The notes under the pieces are model-generated. The model was not told the origin of the DNA. It did no database searches and saw only the letters and a program-made list of their open reading frames with translations. 42,564 bases of DNA from Bin80 sp965207565. Its GTDB lineage: Bacteria > Bacteroidota > Rhodothermia > Rhodothermales > Bin80. The stretch is from contig CBDBMQ010000027.1 of assembly GCA_965207565.1 (NCBI GenBank), positions 1-42,564 on the forward strand, read 5' to 3'. Positions 26,722 through 34,786 of the stretch are shown here, in pieces (positions within the stretch are counted from its first letter, which is position 1; each line of letters begins with the position of its first letter). A program made the translations under genes and the position numbers.

Positions 26722-28008
26722 TTAGGCGGCGGCGGTTCTACGACTGGGGTCAAAGAGTGTCCGGTCGCGAAGCATCACACAGGCGATGGCCAAGAGTCGA
26801 TCAGCAACGGATCGCAGAGCTCGGCCGTGGCTATGTCCTCGCTTACGTAGGGCATCGTACTTTGCTCTGCTGATGGGATCATGCTGAATGGCCACTCTGC
26901 TCCAGTGGTATACTGCATTACCCAAGCGGGCTTGGCAGGCTTTTCTTCGAACGACCTTCCACGATTTCCCAGAACGTTTGGTCACGGGTGCCACCCCACA
27001 CAAACATCGTAGGGCTCGATAGTCTTGCTCACTGAGCAATCCATAGGCCTCCGAGATGAGCGCAGCCAGGACCGTTGGTCCCATGCCTGGAATGGATAAC
27101 AGGATCTCCACATCGCTCAAGGGTTTTTCCTCGGAGGATGTTTTCTTCTCTTGGTTCAAAGCGTAGTTTGAAGTAGCTGGGCTCTGAGCATCGTTGAGCG
27201 AATCAAGGATCGTTTTCATGGCTTGTTTCGCTTCGCTGATCTGCCGTTCAAGCAGTTCAAGCTGTTGCAGATGAATTCGGATGCTGGCCGTTGCCGCCTC
27301 AACGACACCAGCTGCAACGCGGATGGGTTGGGTTCGCAGGTGGGTTAGAACCTGCTCCGCATTCAAACGCCGTATACGGTGTTTTTTCAGCACCTTTGTC
27401 ACAGAACTAAGATGAACCCGGCGAGCACGCTTAGGCGTGAGAATGAGTTTCCAGAGGTCTCGGAGCGCTGGCGAATACAATGCAAACCCGAGCGTGAGGA
27501 ACTGTGGGAAATAACGCCAGAATTGGGTTCGGATCTGGTGGGTGAGGCGAGTACGCTGGTTCGTCAGTTCCTGGTTCATCCGTGACCACTCACGCAGCTG
27601 GACAATCTTGGGATCCATTGGATTCAGTTCCCGAAAGCATCCTATATCAGTCCGGAGGGCATCGGCGATGACGCGGGCATCTCGGCGGTCATCTTTGGCC
27701 CCTGCCGGCGATAACCGATCTCGAAATCGGTCTGCTTGTTTGGGATTGATGGAAAAGACGTGAAACCCTCGCTCCAACAGAGTGTCCACAACGGGACCGT
27801 GCGGAACCTCAATGCCGACTGCAATCTTATCTGCAGCGCAGCCTGCGCGGTCAAGGATCCAATCTGCCAGCTGTTGGAGGCCTTCTCCAGAATGAGAAAA
27901 CACCTTCTCACCTTGAAGAATGCCCTCCAAGGTCAGGATGCAGACTTGGTGAAACTGAGAACCCCAGTCCGCACCAATAAAGATGGTGAATCTAGATTTT
28001 ATAGACAT
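26722..28008 (-). CDS. IS110-family transposase (DEDD recombinase)
   Basis: This 428-aa protein has an N-terminal RuvC-like DEDD domain: D14 in GADWGSQ, E67 in VGIEVPHG, and KDDRRDA at 105-111. A helical linker follows (about 150-290). The C-terminal Tnp_20 domain has SIPGMGPTVLAALISEAY from 305 and the putative catalytic serine S346 in VTKRSGKS. Enzymes of this family are guided by an element-encoded bridge RNA and recombine through a covalent serine intermediate. The frame is intact. The start ATG at 28008 is preceded by the structured left end. It interrupts the Type ISP gene in the opposite orientation. Confidence 0.95.
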   Translation of the reverse strand: MSIKSRFTIFIGADWGSQFHQVCILTLEGILQGEKVFSHSGEGLQQLADWILDRAGCAADKIAVGIEVPHGPVVDTLLERGFHVFSINPKQADRFRDRLSPAGAKDDRRDARVIADALRTDIGCFRELNPMDPKIVQLREWSRMNQELTNQRTRLTHQIRTQFWRYFPQFLTLGFALYSPALRDLWKLILTPKRARRVHLSSVTKVLKKHRIRRLNAEQVLTHLRTQPIRVAAGVVEAATASIRIHLQQLELLERQISEAKQAMKTILDSLNDAQSPATSNYALNQEKKTSSEEKPLSDVEILLSIPGMGPTVLAALISEAYGLLSEQDYRALRCLCGVAPVTKRSGKSWKVVRRKACQARLGNAVYHWSRVAIQHDPISRAKYDALRKRGHSHGRALRSVADRLLAIACVMLRDRTLFDPSRRTAAA

Positions 28009-28079
28009 GATTTGAGTATCTTTAAGGTTAGAGGATTGCGGGTCGCCGTGACGTTCCGTCTGTCCCTGTATCGGTACTC

Positions 28080-28230
28080 AATGGCACTAACTCCCTACTG
28101 GACGTGGATCACGGTACTCCCTGGGGCACAGATCCCCCCCAGGCGTTCAAGACGCAGGGGCAATTTGGTTGCTCCCAGGGAGTTACCCGCATTTACATGA
28201 TGCAAAACAAAAGCTGTTGTTTTGTAAATC
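28080..28230 (-). ncRNA. Candidate IS110 bridge RNA in the left end
   Basis: The left end upstream of the transposase is highly structured. An outer stem pairs 28113-28126 with 28173-28187 (14 pairs, one bulge). Inside it, a second stem pairs CCCC 28137-28140 with GGGG 28157-28160 and then a short GC arm closing a TCAAG loop. A separate perfect 8-bp hairpin, CAAAACAA / TTGTTTTG with a 6-nt loop, lies at 28203-28224. IS110-group elements encode their bridge RNA here, on the transposase strand. The loop contains a C7 run on the plus strand (28134-28140). Folding was done by eye, and the ends are estimates. Confidence 0.5.
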
Positions 28231-28318
28231 TGAAAAACCCGACCGTATAGCAATTCAAAACATCCAGCTATACTGCCGATTTTTTATTTTATGATTTTAC
28301 AAAATTGGACTCAGTTAA

Positions 28319-28939
28319 ACATCACCTATAAGATACAGGGCAAAATCCATTTCGGCAGATGACCTATTCCACTACATCTACGGGGTATTTCATGTCCCTT
28401 CCTACCGAGCAAAATACGCCGCAAATCTTCGCAAGGAATTGCCTCGGATCCCTTTCCCCAAAGATGCTAAAGAATTCTACTCCCTTGCTGAGGCAGGCAG
28501 GAAGCTTGGAGACTTACATATTGGCTATGAAGAGGTCAAAGAATATCCCATCAGTTTTGAAGATGGAGACTGGAAACCTGCCCAGGGCATACAGCCTGAA
28601 GAGTGGTTCAAAGTGGAGGATCGAGGGATGCGTCATCCAGGAAAAGCACGCCAGAAAGATCAATCTCGGATTATCTATAACGGGCATATTACTGTACAAG
28701 GAATTCCTGAAGAAGCCTACAACTACATGGTCAACGGGAAGCCTGCCATCAAATGGGTGATGGAAAGGCAACGCGTGAAAACCGACAAAGCCAGTGGGAT
28801 CGTCGATGATGCTAACCGGTTTGCAATTGAAACAATGGAGGACCCTGCCTATCCGCTTAGGTTGCTTGCAAAAGTAATCACGGTCAGTCTGGAAACAATC
28901 AAGATCGTTGATACATTTCGTGAGATTGAATTTTCATAG
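28319..28939 (+). pseudogene. Type ISP restriction-modification enzyme, 3-prime part
   Basis: The frame is open after a TAA at 28316. Family-like sequence begins near 28340 with Lys-Ser-Ile-Ser-Ala-Asp-Asp-Leu-Phe-His-Tyr-Ile-Tyr-Gly, the conserved tail segment of Type ISP and related enzymes. It continues with Tyr-Arg-Ala-Lys-Tyr-Ala and Leu-Pro-Arg-Ile-Pro-Phe, then the C-terminal target-recognition region (Leu-Gly-Asp-Leu-His-Ile-Gly-Tyr-Glu). It lacks its own start; 28439 is the first in-frame ATG. Joined to the 5-prime part, the ancestral protein would be about 1630 aa, close to known Type ISP enzymes. The moaD gene starts 21 bp after its stop. Confidence 0.88.
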
Positions 28940-28960
28940 AGGCAAAATCAGAGCCTATTC

Positions 28961-29209
28961 ATGTCATCATTTAAGATTCAACTCTATAGTATCCTGAAAT
29001 CAAAGCTGCACACAGATTCAATTGACCTGAAAACCCCACTAGGAATTACCGTAAGTGAGTTTCTTGATTTGGCATGTGAGCAGTATCCTACGATGGCTCC
29101 GTATCGAAGTGTGATGCGCTTGGTGGTAAACCAGGCGTACTCCCAAGATTCAAGTATCATCCAAGATGGTGATGAAATCGCCATCATAACCCCGGTAAGT
29201 GGTGGCTGA
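28961..29209 (+). CDS. moaD: Molybdopterin synthase small subunit (sulphur carrier)
   Basis: This 82-aa ubiquitin-like protein ends in Pro-Val-Ser-Gly-Gly. The C-terminal Gly-Gly is the site that is adenylated and turned into a thiocarboxylate. MoaD donates sulphur to precursor Z (cyclic pyranopterin monophosphate) in molybdenum-cofactor synthesis. The length and the Gly-Asp-Glu-Ile-Ala-Ile-Ile-Thr-Pro-Val run before the tail are typical. It overlaps the start of moaE by 11 bp. The other moa genes are not in the window. Confidence 0.92.
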   Translation: MSSFKIQLYSILKSKLHTDSIDLKTPLGITVSEFLDLACEQYPTMAPYRSVMRLVVNQAYSQDSSIIQDGDEIAIITPVSGG

Positions 29210-29696
29210 AAATTTAGGCAAAAGATGGGTAGAGCTTTCGCGAGAGCCTATTGATATCACTGAGGCATATCAATTCCTGCAAACTCCCGCAGCAGGGGGC
29301 CTTGTACTCTTCATTGGGACCACGCGACAATGGACAGCCGGACAGGAAACGCTGTCTCTGACCTACGAGAGCTACGAACCCATGGCACTCAAAGAGATGC
29401 ACAGGCTGATAGATGTTGTCGTGAATCGTTGGCCGATTCGTCGTGTGTGCCTGCTCCATCGGCTTGGCAAAGTGCCACTAGCTGAGGCCAGTGTACTGGT
29501 TGGAGTAGCCACACCGCATCGCCCTGAAGCTTTCAAAGCCAGCCGATTTCTAATTGACCGACTGAAAGTACAGGTGCCGATCTGGAAACAGGAACACCTC
29601 GCTGATGGACAGAAAATATGGATCCAGGGACCCGAATTACCAGAGGTTTCCAGTTCTGAATGTAAGGGACAGCAGAAATCCAACTCCGATGTCTAA
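29199..29696 (+). CDS. moaE: Molybdopterin synthase catalytic subunit
   Basis: This 165-aa enzyme pairs with MoaD to insert two sulphurs into precursor Z and make molybdopterin. Family marks are Phe-Ile-Gly-Thr-Thr-Arg at 38-43, Tyr-Glu-Ser-Tyr-Glu-Pro-Met-Ala, His-Arg-Leu-Gly-Lys-Val, the HRPEAFKASRFLIDRLK stretch near 107-123, and Pro-Ile-Trp-Lys-Gln-Glu. The start is GTG (29199 or the adjacent 29202) inside the moaD end, so the two subunits are translationally coupled at equal stoichiometry. About 15 residues at the C-terminus are an unusual polar extension. Confidence 0.93.
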   Translation: MVAENLGKRWVELSREPIDITEAYQFLQTPAAGGLVLFIGTTRQWTAGQETLSLTYESYEPMALKEMHRLIDVVVNRWPIRRVCLLHRLGKVPLAEASVLVGVATPHRPEAFKASRFLIDRLKVQVPIWKQEHLADGQKIWIQGPELPEVSSSECKGQQKSNSDV

Positions 29697-29761
29697 CAAC
29701 GAAGCCGATGAAGGTTGGGGTTTCAGAAACTTAGTTAATGCAAAGAACTATAGCCTGGGTG

Positions 29762-30223
29762 CTAGTTTTGATATTTTTTCACACGCTTAAACCATTTGGT
29801 CACCAGTTCCAGTTCTTGGTCAAGTTGACTGATCGTTGGTGCGACATAATTTACTATTTCACTTTTATTATGGCGGGGGGCCCAGCCGGATATTCGACTA
29901 TAGCTGGCATTAAATTCTCCGTAGTCCTTATCGGAAAATTTTGCCATTATTTTAACCATTTGAGGGCGGACCTCCAGTCCACCCTCCGAGATAATCCGTC
30001 CAACTATTTCTTGACTGAATATACTCTCCCATACCTCCGATAGACGTCCCGCCCACAAAGCCACTTGATTTTCGTACTCCTCCTCATTCCAGTCCCTACA
30101 CTTCGTCTTGATTTCACCCAGCTTTGTGCGAAGGTTGCCCAGACGTTCTCTGACATTTCTCGTTTTCCATGGATGCTTTTCACTGCATACACCTGTCTTC
30201 CCTTCATCCTGTCTTCCCTTCAT
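29762..30223 (-). pseudogene. SMC-like defence ATPase, C-terminal frame segment
   Basis: This 153-codon frame is the missing tail of the ATPase at 30204-32090. It contains Glu-Lys-His-Pro-Trp, a Leu-Arg-Thr-Lys-Leu helix, Trp-Ala-Gly-Arg-Leu-Ser-Glu-Val-Trp-Glu-Ser-Ile and Ser-Arg-Ile-Ser-Gly-Trp-Ala-Pro-Arg-His-Asn. This is the C-terminal pattern of large AAA_13-like ATPases found with restriction genes. The apparent start (Met-Lys-Gly-Arg-Gln-Asp-Glu-Gly-Lys-Thr-Gly) repeats the end of the upstream segment, because a 16-bp tandem duplication shifted the frame. It is not an independent gene. Confidence 0.75.
30192..30223. repeat. Exact 16-bp tandem duplication
   Basis: CCTGTCTTCCCTTCAT occurs twice in a row (30192-30207 and 30208-30223). 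Sixteen is not a multiple of three, so the duplication shifts the minus-strand ATPase frame by one and separates its body from its tail. Confidence 0.95.
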
Positions 30224-32090
30224 CGGCTCGACTCCTTGATACCGAACGCTCTGTAACCTGAACTGTTCTCTCTAGGGCTTCACGCTTGATGTCTCCAACG
30301 AAGGCTACATCGTGTGTGAATATAACGACTTGACGATCAACAGCCAGTTCCGCTAATCTGGTAGCCACGAATGTACGTCGACGATGATCTAGAGAGGTTA
30401 CAGGGTCATCCAGAATAAGAGTTGATTTTGAGTCATCAAGGGCAATTTCAGTGAAGAAGGCAGCGAGCCCTAAAGAAGTGCGTTCGCCCTCACTAAAGAC
30501 TTTAGGGAGTTCTACCGATTGCCTCGGGTCAACAAGTTTTGGTTGATGTAGCAATTTTCCTTTGCTGGCACGAGTGTGAGTTAGTGTTACACGTTCGAGG
30601 TGCAGTTTCTGTGTTTCCCGGGTAAAACGATCCCGAATCACATCCGTAATGGCCTCCTCAGAAAATTGCTTAACCTTGTTTGTTATCGGAGCGGTTCCAG
30701 TAGTTGACTTGGTGGCCTCAAGTTCTTCTTTCTTTTTTAAGCGCATAATCTCATGGAGAATAGCTTCCCTAGATTCACTGATCTGAATCAGAAGTTCCAA
30801 TTCTTCCCGGTGAGATATAATCTCTCCTATTTTTTTCTGTACTAAGATGGGATCGTCGAGATTCTTGGCAAATGTTCGAGTTTCTGCACTAGCTTTCTTG
30901 AGTTTGTCCGAGATGGGATCAATATCAAGATGTTTTGGCTCTTCCTGCCTATTTCCTCTAAGAGTGTCAAGAATCTGCTCTCTGACATCCTCATAGTTGC
31001 AGAGAAATTCTCGAAATTCCTCAATCAGCCGAGGTTGATCCAGTTCCAGATCTCGCTCAAGTTCAACAATGGAATTCGATGAAATCTTTACTTCATTAAT
31101 GGCCTTCAATATAGTTTCATAGGCTTCAGTAGTTTCTTTCAGCTGTATCTGAATATTGTTTTCAGCAAGAGAATCGAATTTTTTGAATCTGTCACGACCT
31201 TTTGGGCGTATCTTTTGCTGACATAGTACGCATCGGCTCTCATCTCCCACGACGGGAAAGGCTTGGCCTCGATAAGCTTTCTGCTCTGAGAAGCGCTTAG
31301 CTGATTCCCATAATTTCTTCCAAGAAGTGCTACCGACACCTACAAGAGGTTCCTCATCGAAGGATACTGCCAGATCGTCTGCTTTTTGCTGGAGAGACTC
31401 CAATTGACTGCGAATTCCGTAATTTGCAACCACATCCTCTCCACCAAAAATTGAATCTAATTTCTGAACATGCTGATGCAGGGTTTCCAGTTTGCCAGCC
31501 TGATTTATTAGGCGCTGCCGCTCTGTACCAGTATCCGAATTACGAAGGGAAATTTCTCGTGCTCTAAGCTCTTTGATTGTTTCGACCGTCTCGTCATATC
31601 TGGAATCCACCTCATCAAAAAATTTGATTGGACTGTTGCTCGAAAGTTGACTAAGAAACTTACCTGCATCGGAATTAGCAACTTTGACATCAAGTGAGGG
31701 TAGAGGTTTTTTCTGTTTGGCATTCTCCTGAAGCTTAATATCAATGCGCTCTCGTATTACCCCACAAGCTTTGATAAGTCCATCCATAATAGCGAGTGGA
31801 GAAGGTCGGTAGGGGAAGTCCAATTCGTCATTCACATATATATCTCTACATTGTCCGTCGTAGAAATGTATTCGACGTAGTTCTTGTCGCGCCAACTCCG
31901 GCCATGTTATGTTCTCTACTTGATCGCCAATGCGAAGGCTAAGAGTCGCGCTGGGTTTGTCCTTTGCTGTATCACGAAAAACGTCAGATAATATATCCTC
32001 ATGGTGTAGGGTTCCTGCAATTTTCTTCAATAATCCGCGCGTAACCGGACTTTCCACTCGCATTGTCGCCATATACGATGGTAAGGCCAT
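30204..32090 (-). pseudogene. SMC/RecF-like ATPase with CxxC hook, central frame segment
   Basis: The first 15 codons are out of frame; family-like sequence starts at Leu-Leu-Lys-Lys-Ile-Ala-Gly. The segment has long coiled-coil arms (about 165-240 and 300-470) around CVLC at 287-290, a zinc-hook-like CxxC. It then has the ABC signature FSEGE at 532-536, Walker B LILDDP at 558-563 and His593 in FTHD. Walker A is missing because it is encoded in a different frame just upstream (about 32035-32100). PrrC/RloC-type and other AAA_13 ATPases of this layout act in phage defence, often beside restriction systems; this assignment is by architecture. It cannot bind ATP as annotated. Confidence 0.82.
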
Positions 32091-32386
32091 TAGGGTTAAA
32101 GGTTCAGAGATTCGTCTGCAGCGAGAGCGTTAACATGTTCGGCCTTGGTTACAGACAAAATCCTCACCGCTGGATCTTGTGCTCTTCTCCCAGAAAAATG
32201 CTCCAAATCTATAGGAATCATGGAACCAGCATTCTCATTGAGAATACTGTTTACAATATTGTCATAGTCCTCATCGGAAAGTATTTCTCCAATGGCCAGT
32301 CGACGCATGATATCACGTTGCCATTCTGGTCGTTCCTCACTCCAAGCAATTATTTTTTCTTCTAACGACATGACTGACTTCTTCAA
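32024..32386 (-). pseudogene. SMC-like defence ATPase, N-terminal segment with displaced Walker A
   Basis: The frame 32386-32096 (start probably the ATG at 32371) encodes Trp-Ser-Glu-Glu-Arg-Pro-Glu-Trp-Gln-Arg-Asp and later Val-Arg-Ile-Leu-Ser-Val-Thr-Lys-Ala-Glu-His-Val-Asn-Ala-Leu-Ala. This is the usual N-terminus of the family ahead of the P-loop, but it stops at 32096. One base over, 32095-32035 reads Asn-Pro-Asn-Gly-Leu-Thr-Ile-Val-Tyr-Gly-Asp-Asn-Ala-Ser-Gly-Lys-Ser-Gly-Tyr, a perfect Walker A. A further one-base shift near 32028-32036 leads into the 30204-32090 frame. Two insertions thus flank the P-loop within 75 bp. Confidence 0.78.
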
Positions 32387-32683
32387 TTATTTCGGTGAAT
32401 CACAACGATAATCTCTATATTCGAGCCCATTTAAGTATGGAACTATCCGCTGTGTTCTGAATGATTCTCTAGTAGGCTATGAATCTAAATGTAGTCAGCA
32501 TCGGCAAACCATCGCGAGGCCACACGGTCTCAATCCCAAATCCAGTTCTTCCGAACGGGTAATAATTTTAGCCTATTGAAACATATTCTCGGCAGAAGGC
32601 AGAGATATATATTTTTATCATATGACTTCTGGAGTACATTCTCTATATCATCCTTATTAAACCAATTATCCCAAAGTGACCTA
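32387..32683. other. 297-bp intergenic region
   Basis: It lies between the N-terminal segment of the broken ATPase gene and purC, both on the minus strand. It is A/T-rich, with no recognised gene, hairpin terminator or RNA. It probably holds the ATPase promoter. Confidence 0.4.
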
Positions 32684-33640
32684 CTAGAGGTGCCTTAGTA
32701 TGTTCATGATTCTGCCTTCTGGATCCTCGTGAGTATCTGGAACGAACGGTTTTCCCGATACCTTCTCAAAGAGATCAATGTAGCGCTCGGATACCCGAAT
32801 ACGAAATTCATCGGGAAGGGCAGGGGCCGATCGGTCTTCCTGTCCACGAAAACCCTGATCCATTAACCATTCACGCACAAACTCTTTGGAGAGTTGTTGT
32901 TGCGGTTTTCCCTGCCGAAGGAGTTCTTCATAGGGTTCAAGGTAGAAATAACGTGAGGAATCCGGGGTATGGACCTCATCAATCAAGACCCAATCGCCAT
33001 TTGGAGTTTGGCCAAATTCATACTTGGTGTCAACCAAGATCAGTCCTTGAGCAGCGGCAAGGTCTGTGCCCCTCTGAAACAGTGCCAACGAGGTTTCTTC
33101 AAGTTGATCAAATGTATCTGCACTGATTAAGCCCTGTTTGATTGCCTCTTCACGGCTGATATCTTCGTCATGACCAACCTGTGCCTTGGTTGTTGGCGTG
33201 AGAATTGGTTTAGGGAGCTTATCGTTTTCGGTTAGCCCATCAGGTAATGATTTTCCACAGAGTATCCGTTTGCCACTGCGATAGGTCCGCCAGGCATGTC
33301 CAACCAGATAACCTCTTACCACAAATTCAAGTTTTCCTGGATCACACTTGCGTGCAATGGTAATGTTTGGATCCGGCACACTCACAATATGATTAGCAAT
33401 GATATCACGAGTTGCGTCAAAGAAGTAGGCGGCTAGCTGATTGAGCACCTGGCCTTTGAATGGAATCGTCTGATCAAGAATTCGATCAAATGCCGAAATC
33501 CGATCCGTAGTCACCATGATCAAGCGATCCCCCTGGTCGTAGGTGTCTCGCACTTTACCTCGATACTTGGTGCCCAGGTCCAGAAAATCTGTCCCAGTTA
33601 ATGTCTTGTCAAGTTGGTTTTCGATTGCTTTGGTATGCAT
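32684..33640 (-). CDS. purC: Phosphoribosylaminoimidazole-succinocarboxamide (SAICAR) synthase
   Basis: This 318-aa cytoplasmic enzyme of purine synthesis joins CAIR and aspartate with ATP to give SAICAR. It has family marks Gly-Lys-Val-Arg-Asp-Thr-Tyr near 28, Thr-Thr-Asp-Arg-Ile-Ser-Ala-Phe-Asp near 44, Val-Val-Arg-Gly-Tyr near 107, Gly-His-Asp near 155, Val-Asp-Thr-Lys-Tyr-Glu-Phe-Gly near 203 and Asp-Glu-Val-His-Thr-Pro-Asp-Ser-Ser-Arg near 220. The length fits the longer, single-domain type. It starts two bases after the stop of the LacI-type regulator, so both are probably on one transcript. The gene is intact and is not next to other pur genes. Confidence 0.96.
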   Translation of the reverse strand: MHTKAIENQLDKTLTGTDFLDLGTKYRGKVRDTYDQGDRLIMVTTDRISAFDRILDQTIPFKGQVLNQLAAYFFDATRDIIANHIVSVPDPNITIARKCDPGKLEFVVRGYLVGHAWRTYRSGKRILCGKSLPDGLTENDKLPKPILTPTTKAQVGHDEDISREEAIKQGLISADTFDQLEETSLALFQRGTDLAAAQGLILVDTKYEFGQTPNGDWVLIDEVHTPDSSRYFYLEPYEELLRQGKPQQQLSKEFVREWLMDQGFRGQEDRSAPALPDEFRIRVSERYIDLFEKVSGKPFVPDTHEDPEGRIMNILRHL

Positions 33641-33642
33641 GT

Positions 33643-34683
33643 CTATTTTAATGTTCGGGGATAGTCACTGGACCTTCGTATCTGAAGCTTGGCCACAAGC
33701 TCTTGATCGATTCGTCCAGATTCTGAAGGGTTTCTCTGACGAAAAATTAAACGCTCAGCAGCCAGCCTACCGGTATGTTCAATGCGTTGATCAATACTGC
33801 TCAACCCAAGGTAGTAGCTGGTCTTGATGTCATCATATCCGACGAGAGCAATATCTTCCGGCACACGCTTGCCTGCATCTCGTATTGCCTTCCACGCACC
33901 AATTGCTTGTACATCGCTGGACGCTAGAACCGCTGTAATTGGTGGAGAAACCTGCAGGAGCTGATTCATTGCTTCAAATCCATGCTCTTCACTAAATCCA
34001 GCATGTTTGATCGTAGTACCGCTTTGAATAAGGCTACCGTCAAATGGTATCTTGTGTTTTTTCAATGCTTTCGTATAACCACGAATACGCTCAAGTTGAA
34101 CATAGCCATCTGTATAGGCACGTATAAGACCGATACGCCGATGTCCTTTTTTCAATAGATGGATCGTAGCTTTTTCGGCCCCCTTGGCATTATTCCAATA
34201 GAAACTGTCAAACTCTGTATGATGATGGCCAATCAGTATAACGGGGGCGCTGAAAGCCTTTAATTCTTTCGAAAGAGCAGGGGAAACTGGGATCCCTGCC
34301 AGAATCAGGCCATCTACCTTCCCACCTTTCAATTTACTTCGCAACCGTTCCAAGGGATTCGTACTACCGAGATCAAATAGAAGCAAGTCACAATCTTTGT
34401 CAATATCAGCAAGGACCGTACGGAATCCCTTAAACAGTGAGTTGTGAAAGGCAGTCGTTAGCGTGGGTGTTGCAATTGCGATCAGACTTGAACCCTGTTG
34501 TGCCAGGGACCTTGCGACACGGTCTGGAAGGTATTTTAGCTCATCGACTACCTCAAGAACATGTTTCTTGGTATCTTCTGCAACATTCGAAGAATCATTC
34601 AGCACACGGGACACGGTAGAAATGGCAACTCCGGCCTTGTCTGCAACTTCATAAATCGTAACACGTGATTTGGAGCGTGCCAT
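33643..34683 (-). CDS. LacI-family transcriptional regulator
   Basis: This DNA-binding repressor of about 346 aa has a helix-turn-helix at residues about 8-30 (Thr-Ile-Tyr-Glu-Val-Ala, then Ala-Ile-Ser-Thr-Val-Ser-Arg-Val-Leu-Asn), a hinge helix (Leu-Pro-Asp-Arg-Val-Ala-Arg-Ser-Leu) and a periplasmic-binding-protein-like sugar-binding domain. A longer frame starts at 34725, but the ATG at 34683 gives the standard family start and is chosen. It is divergent from the ABC ATPase gene, with about 100 bp between them, where an imperfect inverted repeat may be its operator. It probably senses a sugar and controls that transporter and, through read-through, purC. This is inference. Confidence 0.92.
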   Translation of the reverse strand: MARSKSRVTIYEVADKAGVAISTVSRVLNDSSNVAEDTKKHVLEVVDELKYLPDRVARSLAQQGSSLIAIATPTLTTAFHNSLFKGFRTVLADIDKDCDLLLFDLGSTNPLERLRSKLKGGKVDGLILAGIPVSPALSKELKAFSAPVILIGHHHTEFDSFYWNNAKGAEKATIHLLKKGHRRIGLIRAYTDGYVQLERIRGYTKALKKHKIPFDGSLIQSGTTIKHAGFSEEHGFEAMNQLLQVSPPITAVLASSDVQAIGAWKAIRDAGKRVPEDIALVGYDDIKTSYYLGLSSIDQRIEHTGRLAAERLIFRQRNPSESGRIDQELVAKLQIRRSSDYPRTLK

Positions 34684-34723
34684 AGGCGAATCCCCATTGT
34701 TGTAGGTGGTGAAGATCGGTAGC

Positions 34724-34750
34724 ATAAGCGTAATGCAAGCGCCTTATACT
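34724..34750. promoter_or_regulatory. Candidate operator and promoter between LacI-type regulator and ABC ATPase
   Basis: An imperfect inverted repeat, ATAAGCG (34724-34730) and CGCCTTAT (34740-34747), overlaps TATACT (34745-34750), a plausible -10 element for the plus-strand gene. Position and symmetry fit a LacI-type site, but the usual central CG of such operators is not present. Confidence 0.3.
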
Positions 34751-34786
34751 ATATTCTGAATGTAGCTGTTCTTATTCAAAAATTCG

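Larger units (their letters stand above)
26508..28335 (-). mobile_element. IS110-family element inserted in the Type ISP gene
   Basis: This element of about 1.83 kb has its transposase on the minus strand. The limits are inferred from where restriction-modification homology stops on the left (about 26508) and resumes on the right (28319-28345); the exact bases are not determined. As expected for IS110 elements, there are no clear terminal inverted repeats. The non-coding right end (about 210 bp, 26508-26721) and the longer non-coding left end (about 320 bp, 28009-28335) have the sizes typical of the family. The left end contains a structured RNA candidate. A nine-base word, ACTCCCTAC, occurs at 26514-26522 in the right end and again at 28090-28098 in the left end. 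Confidence 0.82.

Noticed and set aside
29738..30043. Plus-strand frame of 101 codons after moaE
   Set aside because: It lies opposite the ATPase tail, which shows clear family-like sequence on the minus strand.
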